This document shows positions 10,501-18,140 of a stretch of 64,000 nt of DNA, piece after piece. Position numbers and translations under genes: made by a program. The first letter of the stretch is position 1, and each line of letters begins with the position of its first letter. The stretch comes from Gallionellales bacterium GWA2_60_18 (GTDB taxonomy: Bacteria; Pseudomonadota; Gammaproteobacteria; Burkholderiales; Gallionellaceae). The stretch is from positions 20,649 through 84,648 of the forward strand of contig MGWS01000004.1 of NCBI GenBank assembly GCA_001801105.1. Direction: 5' to 3'. The notes below the pieces were generated by a model. The model made no database searches, was not told the DNA's origin, and saw nothing but the letters and a program-made list of their open reading frames with translations.

Positions 10501-11883
10501 TCAGTAGCCGCTCGAAGCCAGATTGTCGAAGCGCGTGTACTCGCCACGGAACGCCAGTTCGACCTTGCCGATCGGCCCGTTGCGCTGCTTGCCGATGATG
10601 ATCTCGGCCTTGCCCTTGTCCGGTGAATCCGCGTTATAAACTTCGTCGCGGTAGATGAACAAAATCAGGTCGGCATCCTGCTCGATCGCGCCGGATTCGC
10701 GCAGGTCGGACATCACCGGGCGCTTGTTGGGGCGCTGCTCCAGGCTGCGGTTGAGCTGCGACAGCGCGACCACCGGCACGTGCAGCTCCTTGGCCAGCGC
10801 CTTCAGCGAGCGCGAAATCTCCGATATCTCCGTCGCACGGTTCTCGCTGGCCTTGCCTGCGTTCGAACTCATCAGCTGAATATAGTCCACCACGATCAAA
10901 CCCAATTCGCCATGCTGCCGGTGCAGGCGCCGCGAGCGGGCGCGCAGTTCCAGCGCAGACAGCGCGGCGCTTTCATCGATAAACAGCGGCGCATCGTTGA
11001 GCTTGCCTAACGCATGGGTCAGGCGTCCCCAGTCGTCGTCCTGCAAACGCCCGGTGCGCAGGTCGTGCTGGTTGAGCTTGCCGACCGAGCCCAGCATGCG
11101 CATCGCCAATTGCGTGGCGCCCATTTCCATACTGAAGATCGCCACCGGCTTGTTGCTTTCCAGCGCGACGTTCTCGGCGATGTTGATGGAGAAGGCGGTC
11201 TTGCCCATGCTCGGGCGCCCGGCCACGATGACCAGGTCTCCCGGTTGCAGACCGGAGGTCATGCGATCCAGATCGGTATAGCCGGTGGCCATGCCGGTGA
11301 CGTCGCTGTGGTTATCGCGACCGTACAGGGTCTCGATGCGCTCCACCACCTGGGTCAGCAAGGGCGGCATGGGCATGAAGCCCTGTTTGCCTTTCGATCC
11401 CGCCTCGGCGATCTCGAATACTTTGCTCTCCGCCTCATCCAGCAGCTGTGCCGCATCGCGTCCGGTCGGATTGTAGGCGCTGCTGGCGATGTCGCTGCCG
11501 ACCTCCGCCAGTTTGCGCATGATGGAGCGCTCGCGCACGATCTCGCCGTAGCGGCGGATATTGGCGGCGGACGGCACGTTCTGCGCCAAGCTGCCCAGAT
11601 AGGGCAGGCCGCCGGCCTTGTCCAGCTCCCCGGCGATCTCAAGCGCCTCGGCCACGGTGATCACGTCCACCGGTTTGGCCTGTTCGCTCAAACGGATGAT
11701 CTGGCGAAAGATCAGGCGGTGGTCCTGGCGGTAAAAATCGCTGTCAAAAACCAGATCGGAAATCTTGTCCAGCGCGTTTGCATCGAGCAGCAGCCCGCCC
11801 AGCACCGACTGCTCCGCTTCCACCGAATGCGGGGGCAGTTTGATCTGGTCGAGTTGCGCGTCTGGATCGGAGAAATTCTGCAT
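10501..11883 (-). CDS. dnaB: Replicative DNA helicase
   Basis: DnaB (460 residues) is the hexameric helicase that unwinds DNA at the replication fork. The N-terminal primase-interacting domain (about 15-120, PHSVEAEQSVLGGLLLD) is followed by the RecA-like domain with Walker A AGRPSMGKTAFS (about 210), Walker B LIVVDYIQLM and the arginine-finger region GAIEQDADLILFIYRDE. No intein is present. It lies downstream of the rpsF-rplI operon, an order common in Proteobacteria, separated by a terminator at 11951-11982. Confidence 0.97.
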   Translation of the reverse strand: MQNFSDPDAQLDQIKLPPHSVEAEQSVLGGLLLDANALDKISDLVFDSDFYRQDHRLIFRQIIRLSEQAKPVDVITVAEALEIAGELDKAGGLPYLGSLAQNVPSAANIRRYGEIVRERSIMRKLAEVGSDIASSAYNPTGRDAAQLLDEAESKVFEIAEAGSKGKQGFMPMPPLLTQVVERIETLYGRDNHSDVTGMATGYTDLDRMTSGLQPGDLVIVAGRPSMGKTAFSINIAENVALESNKPVAIFSMEMGATQLAMRMLGSVGKLNQHDLRTGRLQDDDWGRLTHALGKLNDAPLFIDESAALSALELRARSRRLHRQHGELGLIVVDYIQLMSSNAGKASENRATEISEISRSLKALAKELHVPVVALSQLNRSLEQRPNKRPVMSDLRESGAIEQDADLILFIYRDEVYNADSPDKGKAEIIIGKQRNGPIGKVELAFRGEYTRFDNLASSGY

Positions 11884-11950
11884 GGGATCGGGCCGGTTGA
11901 CTGACGTTAAGCGGCAGGTATTTTACTCCGCCCGCAGGATTTTTCGGAAA

Positions 11951-11982
11951 ACAAAAAAGGACTGTCGCCAGTCCTTTTTTGT
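11951..11982 (-). terminator. Terminator of the rpsF-rplI operon
   Basis: A 14-bp inverted repeat (ACAAAAAAGGACTG with its complement, loop TCGC) lies just beyond rplI. On the minus strand the stem runs into TTTTTTGT, a classical intrinsic terminator. The flanks being A-rich and T-rich on both sides makes it potentially bidirectional. Confidence 0.85.
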
Positions 11983-12001
11983 GCTGCCTTGATACGGGGA
12001 A

Positions 12002-12451
12002 TTACTGTTCGCCGAGCACCGACACGGTGATATCCGCCGCCACATCGGTATGCAGGCCGATGCTGACAGTATGGTCGCCGATCTGCTTGATATGGCCGCC
12101 CGCTATGCGCACTTGCGATTTTTCCACATCGAAGCCCTGTGCAGCCAATGCCGCTGCGATGTCGGCATTGGTGACGGAGCCGAACAGCTTGCCGTCCACG
12201 CCGGCCTTTTGCACGATCTGCACGGTCAGTCCTGCCAGTTTTTCGGCACGCGCCTGAGCGTCGGCCAGCTTGGCCTTCTCGCCCGCTTCCAGCTCGGCGC
12301 GGCGCGCTTCGAATTCCGCCATGTTGGCAGCGGTCGCGCGCTTGGCCTTGCCTTGCGGGATCAGGAAGTTGCGGGCATAGCCGTTCTTGACCTTGACCAC
12401 ATCGCCCAACTGGCCAACGTTGATCACTTTTTCCATCAGAATGATTTGCAT
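12002..12451 (-). CDS. rplI: 50S ribosomal protein L9
   Basis: L9 (149 residues) has an N-terminal 23S-binding domain ([21 protein letters not shown], then [13 protein letters not shown]), a long connecting helix (about 45-75, rich in E/A/K) and a C-terminal domain with [14 protein letters not shown]. Length is typical (about 150). It is last in the rpsF-priB-rpsR-rplI operon and 10 bp after rpsR. Confidence 0.98.
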   Translation of the reverse strand: MQIILMEKVINVGQLGDVVKVKNGYARNFLIPQGKAKRATAANMAEFEARRAELEAGEKAKLADAQARAEKLAGLTVQIVQKAGVDGKLFGSVTNADIAAALAAQGFDVEKSQVRIAGGHIKQIGDHTVSIGLHTDVAADITVSVLGEQ

Positions 12452-12461
12452 GTTCTGCTCC

Positions 12462-12737
12462 TTAGTGCAGGTCGGTGTATGGCAGCAGGGCCAGGAAGCG
12501 CGCGCGTTTGACGGCGGTGCTCAGTTGGCGCTGGTAGCGCGTCTTGGTGCCGGTGATGCGCGCCGGGATCAGCTTGCCGTTCTCGCTGATGAATTCCTTG
12601 AGGATGTTCACATCCTTGTAGTCAACTTCGGCGATCTTGTCGACCGTGAAGCGGCAGAACTTGCGGCGCTTGAACAGGTTGTTGCGGGAAGAACGCTTGT
12701 TCTTGTCGTCTTTCTTCTTGTCCGATGGACGTGCCAT
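12462..12737 (-). CDS. rpsR: 30S ribosomal protein S18
   Basis: S18 (91 residues) binds with S6 to the platform of the small subunit. The core [20 protein letters not shown] and [20 protein letters not shown] is diagnostic. A Lys/Asp/Arg-rich N-terminal extension ([15 protein letters not shown]) makes it about 15 residues longer than E. coli S18. It lies between priB and rplI with 10-bp gaps. Confidence 0.97.
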   Translation of the reverse strand: MARPSDKKKDDKNKRSSRNNLFKRRKFCRFTVDKIAEVDYKDVNILKEFISENGKLIPARITGTKTRYQRQLSTAVKRARFLALLPYTDLH

Positions 12738-12747
12738 GATTTTTCCT

Positions 12748-13044
12748 TTATTCCAAAATGATGTCGTTGATATGCAGAACCAGTTGCCGGCTGCGCATGC
12801 TCCGCTGGGCGAGGAATCCGCGCACTTTCACGGACTGCCCGACTGCGAAACCGGCGGCCTTCTCGGCCACCCCGGCAAATGCCAGCGCCTCGACTTCGCA
12901 CTGCACCTGCCGCAAACCCTCCGCTTCGGGCTGTTGAGAGGAATGACGCAAGGTCAGTGCCACTCTCGCCATTCCGGCCGGGGTATAACGCAAACCTTCC
13001 AGCGCGATCAGCTCACCGCTGATGACGACCTGGTTCCGCGCCAA
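12748..13044 (-). CDS. priB: Primosomal replication protein N
   Basis: PriB (98 residues from this start) is a single OB-fold, SSB-like protein that helps PriA restart stalled forks. [21 protein letters not shown] and the closing VRGFLAQ...[10 protein letters not shown] match the family and its usual length of about 100. The chosen start is TTG at 13044, 5 bp after the rpsF stop, because homology begins here. A GTG at 13083 would add 13 unsupported residues and overlap rpsF by 35 bp. Position between rpsF and rpsR is the conserved one. Confidence 0.88.
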   Translation of the reverse strand: MARNQVVISGELIALEGLRYTPAGMARVALTLRHSSQQPEAEGLRQVQCEVEALAFAGVAEKAAGFAVGQSVKVRGFLAQRSMRSRQLVLHINDIILE

Positions 13045-13048
13045 TGTT

Positions 13049-13426
13049 TCAGGCGGCGGCAGCTTCTGCAACAGGTGCGGCACTCTCGGTCGGCACGGAT
13101 CTGGATTTTTCTTCCTTCATCATTGCGGACGGTTCGGTGATCGCAGCCTTGGTCTTGACGGTCAGGTGGCGCAGCACGGCGTCATTGAAGCGGAACGCAT
13201 GCTCCAGCTCGTCCAGCGTCTCCTGGTCGCATTCGATATTCATGAGCACGTAGTGTGCCTTGTGGATTTTCTGGATCGGGTAAGCCAGCTGGCGGCGTCC
13301 CCAGTCTTCCAGGCGATGGACATGTCCACCCTTGGATGTCACCAGCGTGCGATAGCGCTCGATCATCGCGGGCACTTGCTCGCTCTGGTCGGGATGCACG
13401 ATAAACACGATTTCGTAATGTCGCAT
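13049..13426 (-). CDS. rpsF: 30S ribosomal protein S6
   Basis: S6 (125 residues) pairs with S18. [18 protein letters not shown] at the start and [18 protein letters not shown] inside are typical. The ATG at 13426 has AAGGAG at the right distance; an earlier in-frame start has none. The C terminus has an acidic then Ala/Pro-rich tail ([12 protein letters not shown]), longer than the E. coli core. It is the first gene of the operon, about 80 nt downstream of a strong promoter. Confidence 0.97.
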   Translation of the reverse strand: MRHYEIVFIVHPDQSEQVPAMIERYRTLVTSKGGHVHRLEDWGRRQLAYPIQKIHKAHYVLMNIECDQETLDELEHAFRFNDAVLRHLTVKTKAAITEPSAMMKEEKSRSVPTESAAPVAEAAAA

Positions 13427-13483
13427 TACATCTCCTTGTGGTTTAAAGCCCCCCGTCATGTAGCGCGGTGGAGCAAGGCATGC

Positions 13484-13500
13484 GAGCCGCCAATCGGCTC
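13484..13500 (-). promoter_or_regulatory. Leader hairpin of the rpsF operon
   Basis: GAGCCG and CGGCTC pair around a 5-nt loop near the expected 5' end of the rpsF mRNA. Many bacteria control rpsF with an S6:S18-binding hairpin in this leader. Whether this one is that motif cannot be decided by eye. Confidence 0.35.
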
Positions 13501-13512
13501 ACAGGGGCGCGC

Positions 13513-13540
13513 ATTATAGCGAAATACGCTTTTGCGTCAA
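13513..13540 (-). promoter_or_regulatory. Sigma-70 promoter of the rpsF-priB-rpsR-rplI operon
   Basis: On the minus strand TTGACG (13540-13535) and a perfect TATAAT (13518-13513) are 16 bp apart. The predicted start, about 13506, gives a leader of about 80 nt before rpsF. Confidence 0.85.
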
Positions 13541-13609
13541 GGAATCATGCGCTCAGGCCGCTTGCCGGACAAGGGCGCCGGCTCAGACCGCCCGGCGTCC
13601 CGCCCGTGA

Positions 13610-14635
13610 TCACTGCCCGACGGAAGGCGGCAGGATCGGCGCTTCGACGAAATGACGCGGCATCCTGCCTGTCAGGCTACTCAGGAAAGCGACGATGTTG
13701 GCTATCTCCTCGTCGCTCAATTCCCGGTCGAGCTGCGCCTTCGCCATGATCTTCACTGCCGCTGGCAGGCCGGTCACCGAGCCATCATGGAAGTATGGCG
13801 CGGTCATCGCCACATTGCGCAGACCGGGCACCTTGAACACATAGTGGTCGGATTCGTTCCTGGTGACGTCGAAGCGGCCATGATCGACATTCTTGCTGCC
13901 GGTCAGCGCCCAGTAGTCCTGATACAGGCCGAATTTCTGGAATTGCGCCCCGCCCACCAGCACCCCGTTATGGCAACCGGAACAGCCGACGCTCATGAAC
14001 GTGCGCAACCCGCCCTGTGCCTGCGTGCTCAAGGCGTTGCGTTTGCCCTTGAGGAAGTCGTCGAACGGTGCCGGCGCCATGAGCGTGCGCTCATAGGCGC
14101 CGATAGCCTTGCTCCAGTTCTCCGGCGTCACCGGATCGGCCTGCCCCGGAAAGGCGCGTTCGAACAGCGGGCGGTAACCCGGAATGGCATTGAATTTCTG
14201 CAACAGCGCGGCATTGTCCGGCAAACCGAACGCGGCCGGGCCGAGCGGCGATTTCAGCGCCTGTTCCTCGACGGAAGCCCGGTCGCCGCGCCAGTGCACC
14301 GGCGCCTGCAACGCAGAATTCAGGATGGTTGGGGAATTGCGCGGATTTTCCTTGCCGCCCACCCCGATCGCCTTGGGCAGGCCGTCGGTGGCATACAACT
14401 GCGGCAGATGGCAGCGCACGCAACTCACTGTGCCATCAGCGGAAAAGCGCGGGTCGAAAAACAGCTTGCGCCCCAGCTCCACTTTTTCCGGCGTCAGCGG
14501 GTTATCGGCTATTGCAGCGTTGGCGGGTAGCGGCTTGAACTGTTGGCGCGCATCCTTCAACAAGGACCCGGGGTTGCCGGCGAAGGCGGTGCTGGACACC
14601 AGCATGGCGGCAGCAAGGATCAGGCGTCTGGTCAT
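13610..14635 (-). CDS. Periplasmic di-heme cytochrome c peroxidase (CcpA/MauG family)
   Basis: The 341-residue protein starts with a signal peptide (about 1-20, RLILAAAMLVSSTAFAG). It has two c-type heme motifs, CVRCH (near 73) and CSGCH (near 220), dividing it into the two cytochrome domains of bacterial peroxidases. GRKLFFDPRFSADGTVSC and APYFHDGSVTGL are family segments. Likely role: reduction of periplasmic H2O2 by cytochrome c or a related oxidation; MauG-type chemistry cannot be excluded. The ATG at 14635 has AGGAG upstream. A perfect palindrome 63 bp upstream may be an operator. Confidence 0.92.
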   Translation of the reverse strand: MTRRLILAAAMLVSSTAFAGNPGSLLKDARQQFKPLPANAAIADNPLTPEKVELGRKLFFDPRFSADGTVSCVRCHLPQLYATDGLPKAIGVGGKENPRNSPTILNSALQAPVHWRGDRASVEEQALKSPLGPAAFGLPDNAALLQKFNAIPGYRPLFERAFPGQADPVTPENWSKAIGAYERTLMAPAPFDDFLKGKRNALSTQAQGGLRTFMSVGCSGCHNGVLVGGAQFQKFGLYQDYWALTGSKNVDHGRFDVTRNESDHYVFKVPGLRNVAMTAPYFHDGSVTGLPAAVKIMAKAQLDRELSDEEIANIVAFLSSLTGRMPRHFVEAPILPPSVGQ

Positions 14636-14697
14636 GATGATTTCTCCTGTAGCAAGGTGAAAAACATGCAGCCATCCTGACACTGGCCAACAGAGGC

Positions 14698-14715
14698 TGC
14701 AAAACCGGTTTTGCA
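14698..14715. promoter_or_regulatory. Perfect 18-bp palindrome upstream of the peroxidase gene
   Basis: TGCAAAACCGGTTTTGCA is fully self-complementary and lies 63-80 bp before the peroxidase ATG. A second palindrome, GCTCGCGAGC, is at 14721-14730. Position and symmetry suggest a dimeric regulator site, for example a redox or oxygen regulator; the regulator is unknown. The 175-bp gap holds no gene. Confidence 0.5.
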
Positions 14716-14810
14716 ACATTGCTCGCGAGCATACGACGCCCCTTTTATACGCCTGCCGCCCAATCAAGTCCAGCCGTCCCCGCAGCGCCCACTCATGCCC
14801 AAACAGCGCG

Positions 14811-17800
14811 TCATCCGGGGATTTCGTCCAGCACCCCATCCGCAAATACCAGCGCGCAGCGCACCGGCCTGCCGGCATACACCGTTTGCATCGCCGTCCG
14901 GTATTCCTGCATCTGCGCGCGGTAACGTGCGGCATCTTCGCCGCTGCCCAGTTTGTAATCCAGCACCCACACTTCGTCGTCGAATTCCACCAGCCGGTCG
15001 ATGCGTTTCAGCTCACCCATGGCATTGATGTAGGGCATCTCGTTGCAGGCGCTGCGGTATTGCCGCGCATCGAAGAAGCGCGCAAGTTGCGGTGACGCAT
15101 GCAGATTCCGGGCCTGTTGCCAGAGCGATCCGATTTCGGCGGAGGGAATGGCCAGGCACTGCTGGAGTGCCGCCATGTCAGCCACGTTTCCATCGCTCAG
15201 ATGTTGCAGCAGCGCATGCAGCCAGATACCGCGCTGTTGTTGTGCCGTGTTACGGGCGGCGCGCCTTCCGGCGGGAATGATGGCGGGCAAAGCCACTCCC
15301 TTTCCTGGCACCGGCTCCTGTTCTTCCCGTACCTGCGCGGCCTGGTGCAGCGGGTTCGGCTGCTCATCCGCCACCGCTGCGATGCGGTCGTACCAGGACG
15401 GCGCCTTCTTCTTTTCCTCTTTGTCCCCGCCCCTGCTGTTGCCGCTGACGATGAGCGCCTGTTGCGCGCGGGTCATGGCGACGTAGAGCAGGTTCATCTC
15501 CTCGCGGGCCTGTTGCGCGGCCTCAAGCTCGAACAGCGGCGCGCGTTGCTTGCCACGCGAGGACTGGTCGGCATACAGGGAGAAATGCAGCGGCTGCGGC
15601 TCATGCGTCGGCCAATCCAGCAACACATCGTTGCTGTCTTTCTTCTTTTGCTCGGCATTCGCATCCAGCAGCCAGACGATGGGGGCTTCCAGCCCTTTCG
15701 ATTCGTGCACGGTGTAGATGCGCACGGCGTCGCCCGCCGTCCCGAGCTTGCCCTCATCCGGCGCGTCGTCGCTGCTGTCACGCAATTCGCGCAGCTCTTG
15801 CAGGAAGCGCGGCAGGCTGGGGTAACGCCCGGCATCCACGCTCAGCGCGATCTCCATGAAAGCGTGCAGGTTGGCGGCGACCTTGGCGCGCATCTCGGGC
15901 GGCAGCACGGCGCCGTAGCGCGCCAGCACGTCGCCCTCGGAATAGATGCGGTCTAGCAGGTCGTGCACGGGCAGTTTGTCGGCGAGCGCGAGCCAGTTCT
16001 TCAGCAGATGGGTGGCGCGTTGCAGCGCGGACGATGGAAAGTCGAGATGTTGCAGGCGCTGCCACCAGCTGGAAATCCCCCCCAGCCCCCCTTTTGCAAA
16101 GGGGGGAGCAACCCCGTAGCCTGCTGCCATCTCTTCCCCGTTCACTGCCTCCTCTCCCCCCTTTAGCAAAGGGGGGCTGGGGGGGATTTGAGCAAGCCGG
16201 ATCAAATCCGCATCGCTGCACGCGAAGATCGGCGTGCGCAGCACCTGTGCCAGCGCGAGGTCGGCGAAGGGGGTGATGAGGAACAGCAGCAGCGCCTGCA
16301 CGTCTTCCGCTTCCAGCGTGTCGAGCAGGCCGCCGCGCCGCGAGCTGATGAAGGGGATATGTCTCGCGCGCAGGGCTTCTTCATACACTTGCAGATGGGT
16401 GCGGCTGCGCACCAGCACCATGATGTCGCCGTAACTCGCGCGGCGTTGTTTGCCATCCGCGTTCACAACCCAGTCGCTGGCAATGGTTTGCAGCAGGCCG
16501 GCGAATTGCCCGGCCTCCTTGTGGCGCGCGCCCTCTTCCGTTTCGGTTCGCGGCGTGGTCAACGGGTCGCGCAGGACAAGCACGGCACTCTCCGCCGCCT
16601 CTTTCCCGCTTTGTTCGGCAAACGCCAGCGGCAACACCGCCACATGACCCGGCAAGCCGGTGTGCTCGGCGGTGTGCTGCACGAAATCCACGAAGCCTTG
16701 CGGATGCCCGGCAAATACGGCATTGACGGCAGCCAGCACCGCCGGCGCGTTGCGGCGGGTATGGTTGTTGTGCAATTCGTGCGCGGCGAAATATTCACGC
16801 AGATATTCGCGCGCCACGCCGAACAGGCGCGCATCGGCACGGCGGAAGCGATAGATGGATTGCTTGGGGTCGCCGACGACGAACACGGTTGGCTGCGAAT
16901 CGACCGCCACCGCCGCATCGAACCACGCGCGCAGTATCTGCCATTGCAGCGGGTTGGTATCCTGGAACTCGTCCAGCAGCACATGGCGGTAGCGGCTGTC
17001 GAGTTTGTATTGCATGGTCTCGGCATGTTCGCTCTGTTGCAGCAGGCGGCACAATTGCCATTCCAGATCGGAGAAGTCCATCTGCTGCTTCTGCTGTTTG
17101 AGCGCCTGATAACGTTCCAGGAACATGACGCCGCAATGCAGCACCGCTTCGTTGAGGCGATACGCCTGCTGCCCGGCCAGTATGTCGAAAACTTCCTGAA
17201 TGCTATCGGCCAATGCATTGCGCGTTGCCTCAAACGCAGTTGCATCCTGCTTCTTGCTGGGCTTGATACGACCATCCATTGCATTCTTCTGAGTCAATAT
17301 CAAAGAGCCAATCGCGCCGAATCTTGCCTCCGGAGTGCTGTCTGTCCACGACCGCTCCAGTTCGCCCGCTTTGGTTTTTTGAACATCCGTCCCATTGCTG
17401 GCGAGTTGTCGCGAAAACGCGAATAGCATCTCTTCGCTGTTGCCGCACATCCCCCAGTCCGCGACCGGATCGAACTCCATGTCCACGGCGAGGTCGGCTC
17501 GCAGTTTATCCAGCGCGAACGTCAGCGTGTCTTGCTGACCTTGAGCGTAAGCCCACCACTCGGCGCGCTTACCGAGGAAGTTGAACAACAGCTTGCGCGT
17601 GGAGAACAGGCCGCACTCGCCGAACAGCCATTGCATGTGTTGCGCCTCGATGCCATCCGGCTGCTTGCGCATCTGTTCCAGCAACTCTTCCCACGCCTCA
17701 TCCTGCACGCTGCCCGCCCGTTCCAGCAACGTCGTGCCCTGCATCACGTCGGCGTTCAGCGGCGCGCGCCGCATCACCTGCATGAACCAGCCGTGGAAGG

Positions 17801-18140
17801 TGCTGATGGTGATGCCGGGTTGCGCCAGCAGTACATCGGCATAAAGACCGCGTGCGCGCCGCACCTGTTCGTCGCTCAAGCTGCCCAAACCGCGCTCGGC
17901 GAAGAACCGGCGCACGAACGCATCGTCGCCCAGCGCCAGGTCGCGCAGCCACAGCTGCAAACGCGCCTGCATCTCCTGCGCCGCCTTGCGCGTAAAGGTG
18001 ATGGCGATGACCTGCGCAGGCTGCGCGCCATCCAGCAACAGGCGCACGATGCGTGATACCAGCAGCCAGGTCTTGCCGCTACCGGCACAGGCTTCGACGA
18101 CGATGCTGCGTTTGGGGTCGAGGGCGAGGTGGTTGGTCAT
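14811..18140 (-). CDS. addA: UvrD-family helicase with C-terminal PD-(D/E)XK nuclease (AddA-like)
   Basis: This 1109-residue protein is the motor and nuclease subunit of an AddAB/RecBCD-type double-strand-break repair enzyme. Superfamily 1 motifs run in order: Walker A ACAGSGKTWLL (about 17-27), FTRKAAQEMQARL, LLDEFQDTNPLQW, VGDPKQSIYRFRRAD, YTVHESKGLEAPIVWLLDA and LLYVAMTRAQQAL. The nuclease motif VLDYKLGSGED is near residue 1060. The ATG at 18140 overlaps the addB stop as ATGA. Residues about 651-690 are encoded by a 117-bp palindromic repeat, in frame, which keeps the reading frame open but is foreign to the family. Confidence 0.9.
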   Translation of the reverse strand: MTNHLALDPKRSIVVEACAGSGKTWLLVSRIVRLLLDGAQPAQVIAITFTRKAAQEMQARLQLWLRDLALGDDAFVRRFFAERGLGSLSDEQVRRARGLYADVLLAQPGITISTFHGWFMQVMRRAPLNADVMQGTTLLERAGSVQDEAWEELLEQMRKQPDGIEAQHMQWLFGECGLFSTRKLLFNFLGKRAEWWAYAQGQQDTLTFALDKLRADLAVDMEFDPVADWGMCGNSEEMLFAFSRQLASNGTDVQKTKAGELERSWTDSTPEARFGAIGSLILTQKNAMDGRIKPSKKQDATAFEATRNALADSIQEVFDILAGQQAYRLNEAVLHCGVMFLERYQALKQQKQQMDFSDLEWQLCRLLQQSEHAETMQYKLDSRYRHVLLDEFQDTNPLQWQILRAWFDAAVAVDSQPTVFVVGDPKQSIYRFRRADARLFGVAREYLREYFAAHELHNNHTRRNAPAVLAAVNAVFAGHPQGFVDFVQHTAEHTGLPGHVAVLPLAFAEQSGKEAAESAVLVLRDPLTTPRTETEEGARHKEAGQFAGLLQTIASDWVVNADGKQRRASYGDIMVLVRSRTHLQVYEEALRARHIPFISSRRGGLLDTLEAEDVQALLLFLITPFADLALAQVLRTPIFACSDADLIRLAQIPPSPPLLKGGEEAVNGEEMAAGYGVAPPFAKGGLGGISSWWQRLQHLDFPSSALQRATHLLKNWLALADKLPVHDLLDRIYSEGDVLARYGAVLPPEMRAKVAANLHAFMEIALSVDAGRYPSLPRFLQELRELRDSSDDAPDEGKLGTAGDAVRIYTVHESKGLEAPIVWLLDANAEQKKKDSNDVLLDWPTHEPQPLHFSLYADQSSRGKQRAPLFELEAAQQAREEMNLLYVAMTRAQQALIVSGNSRGGDKEEKKKAPSWYDRIAAVADEQPNPLHQAAQVREEQEPVPGKGVALPAIIPAGRRAARNTAQQQRGIWLHALLQHLSDGNVADMAALQQCLAIPSAEIGSLWQQARNLHASPQLARFFDARQYRSACNEMPYINAMGELKRIDRLVEFDDEVWVLDYKLGSGEDAARYRAQMQEYRTAMQTVYAGRPVRCALVFADGVLDEIPG
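16073..16189. repeat. MITE/REP-like palindromic element inserted in frame in addA
   Basis: Two 35-nt arms (16073-16107 and 16155-16189) are inverted copies with 33 of 35 matches, around a 47-nt spacer. Each arm holds its own mini-hairpin (CCCCCC..GGGGGG). Total length is 117 bp, exactly 39 codons. In addA it encodes the Pro/Gly-rich stretch IPPSPPLLKGG ... PPFAKGGLGGIS between two helicase segments. No terminal repeat of a known IS or transposase is seen. Confidence 0.85.

Noticed and set aside
16073..16189. Frameshift or pseudogene status for addA because of the inserted element
   Set aside because: The element is a multiple of three with no stop in the addA frame, and all motifs after it are intact.
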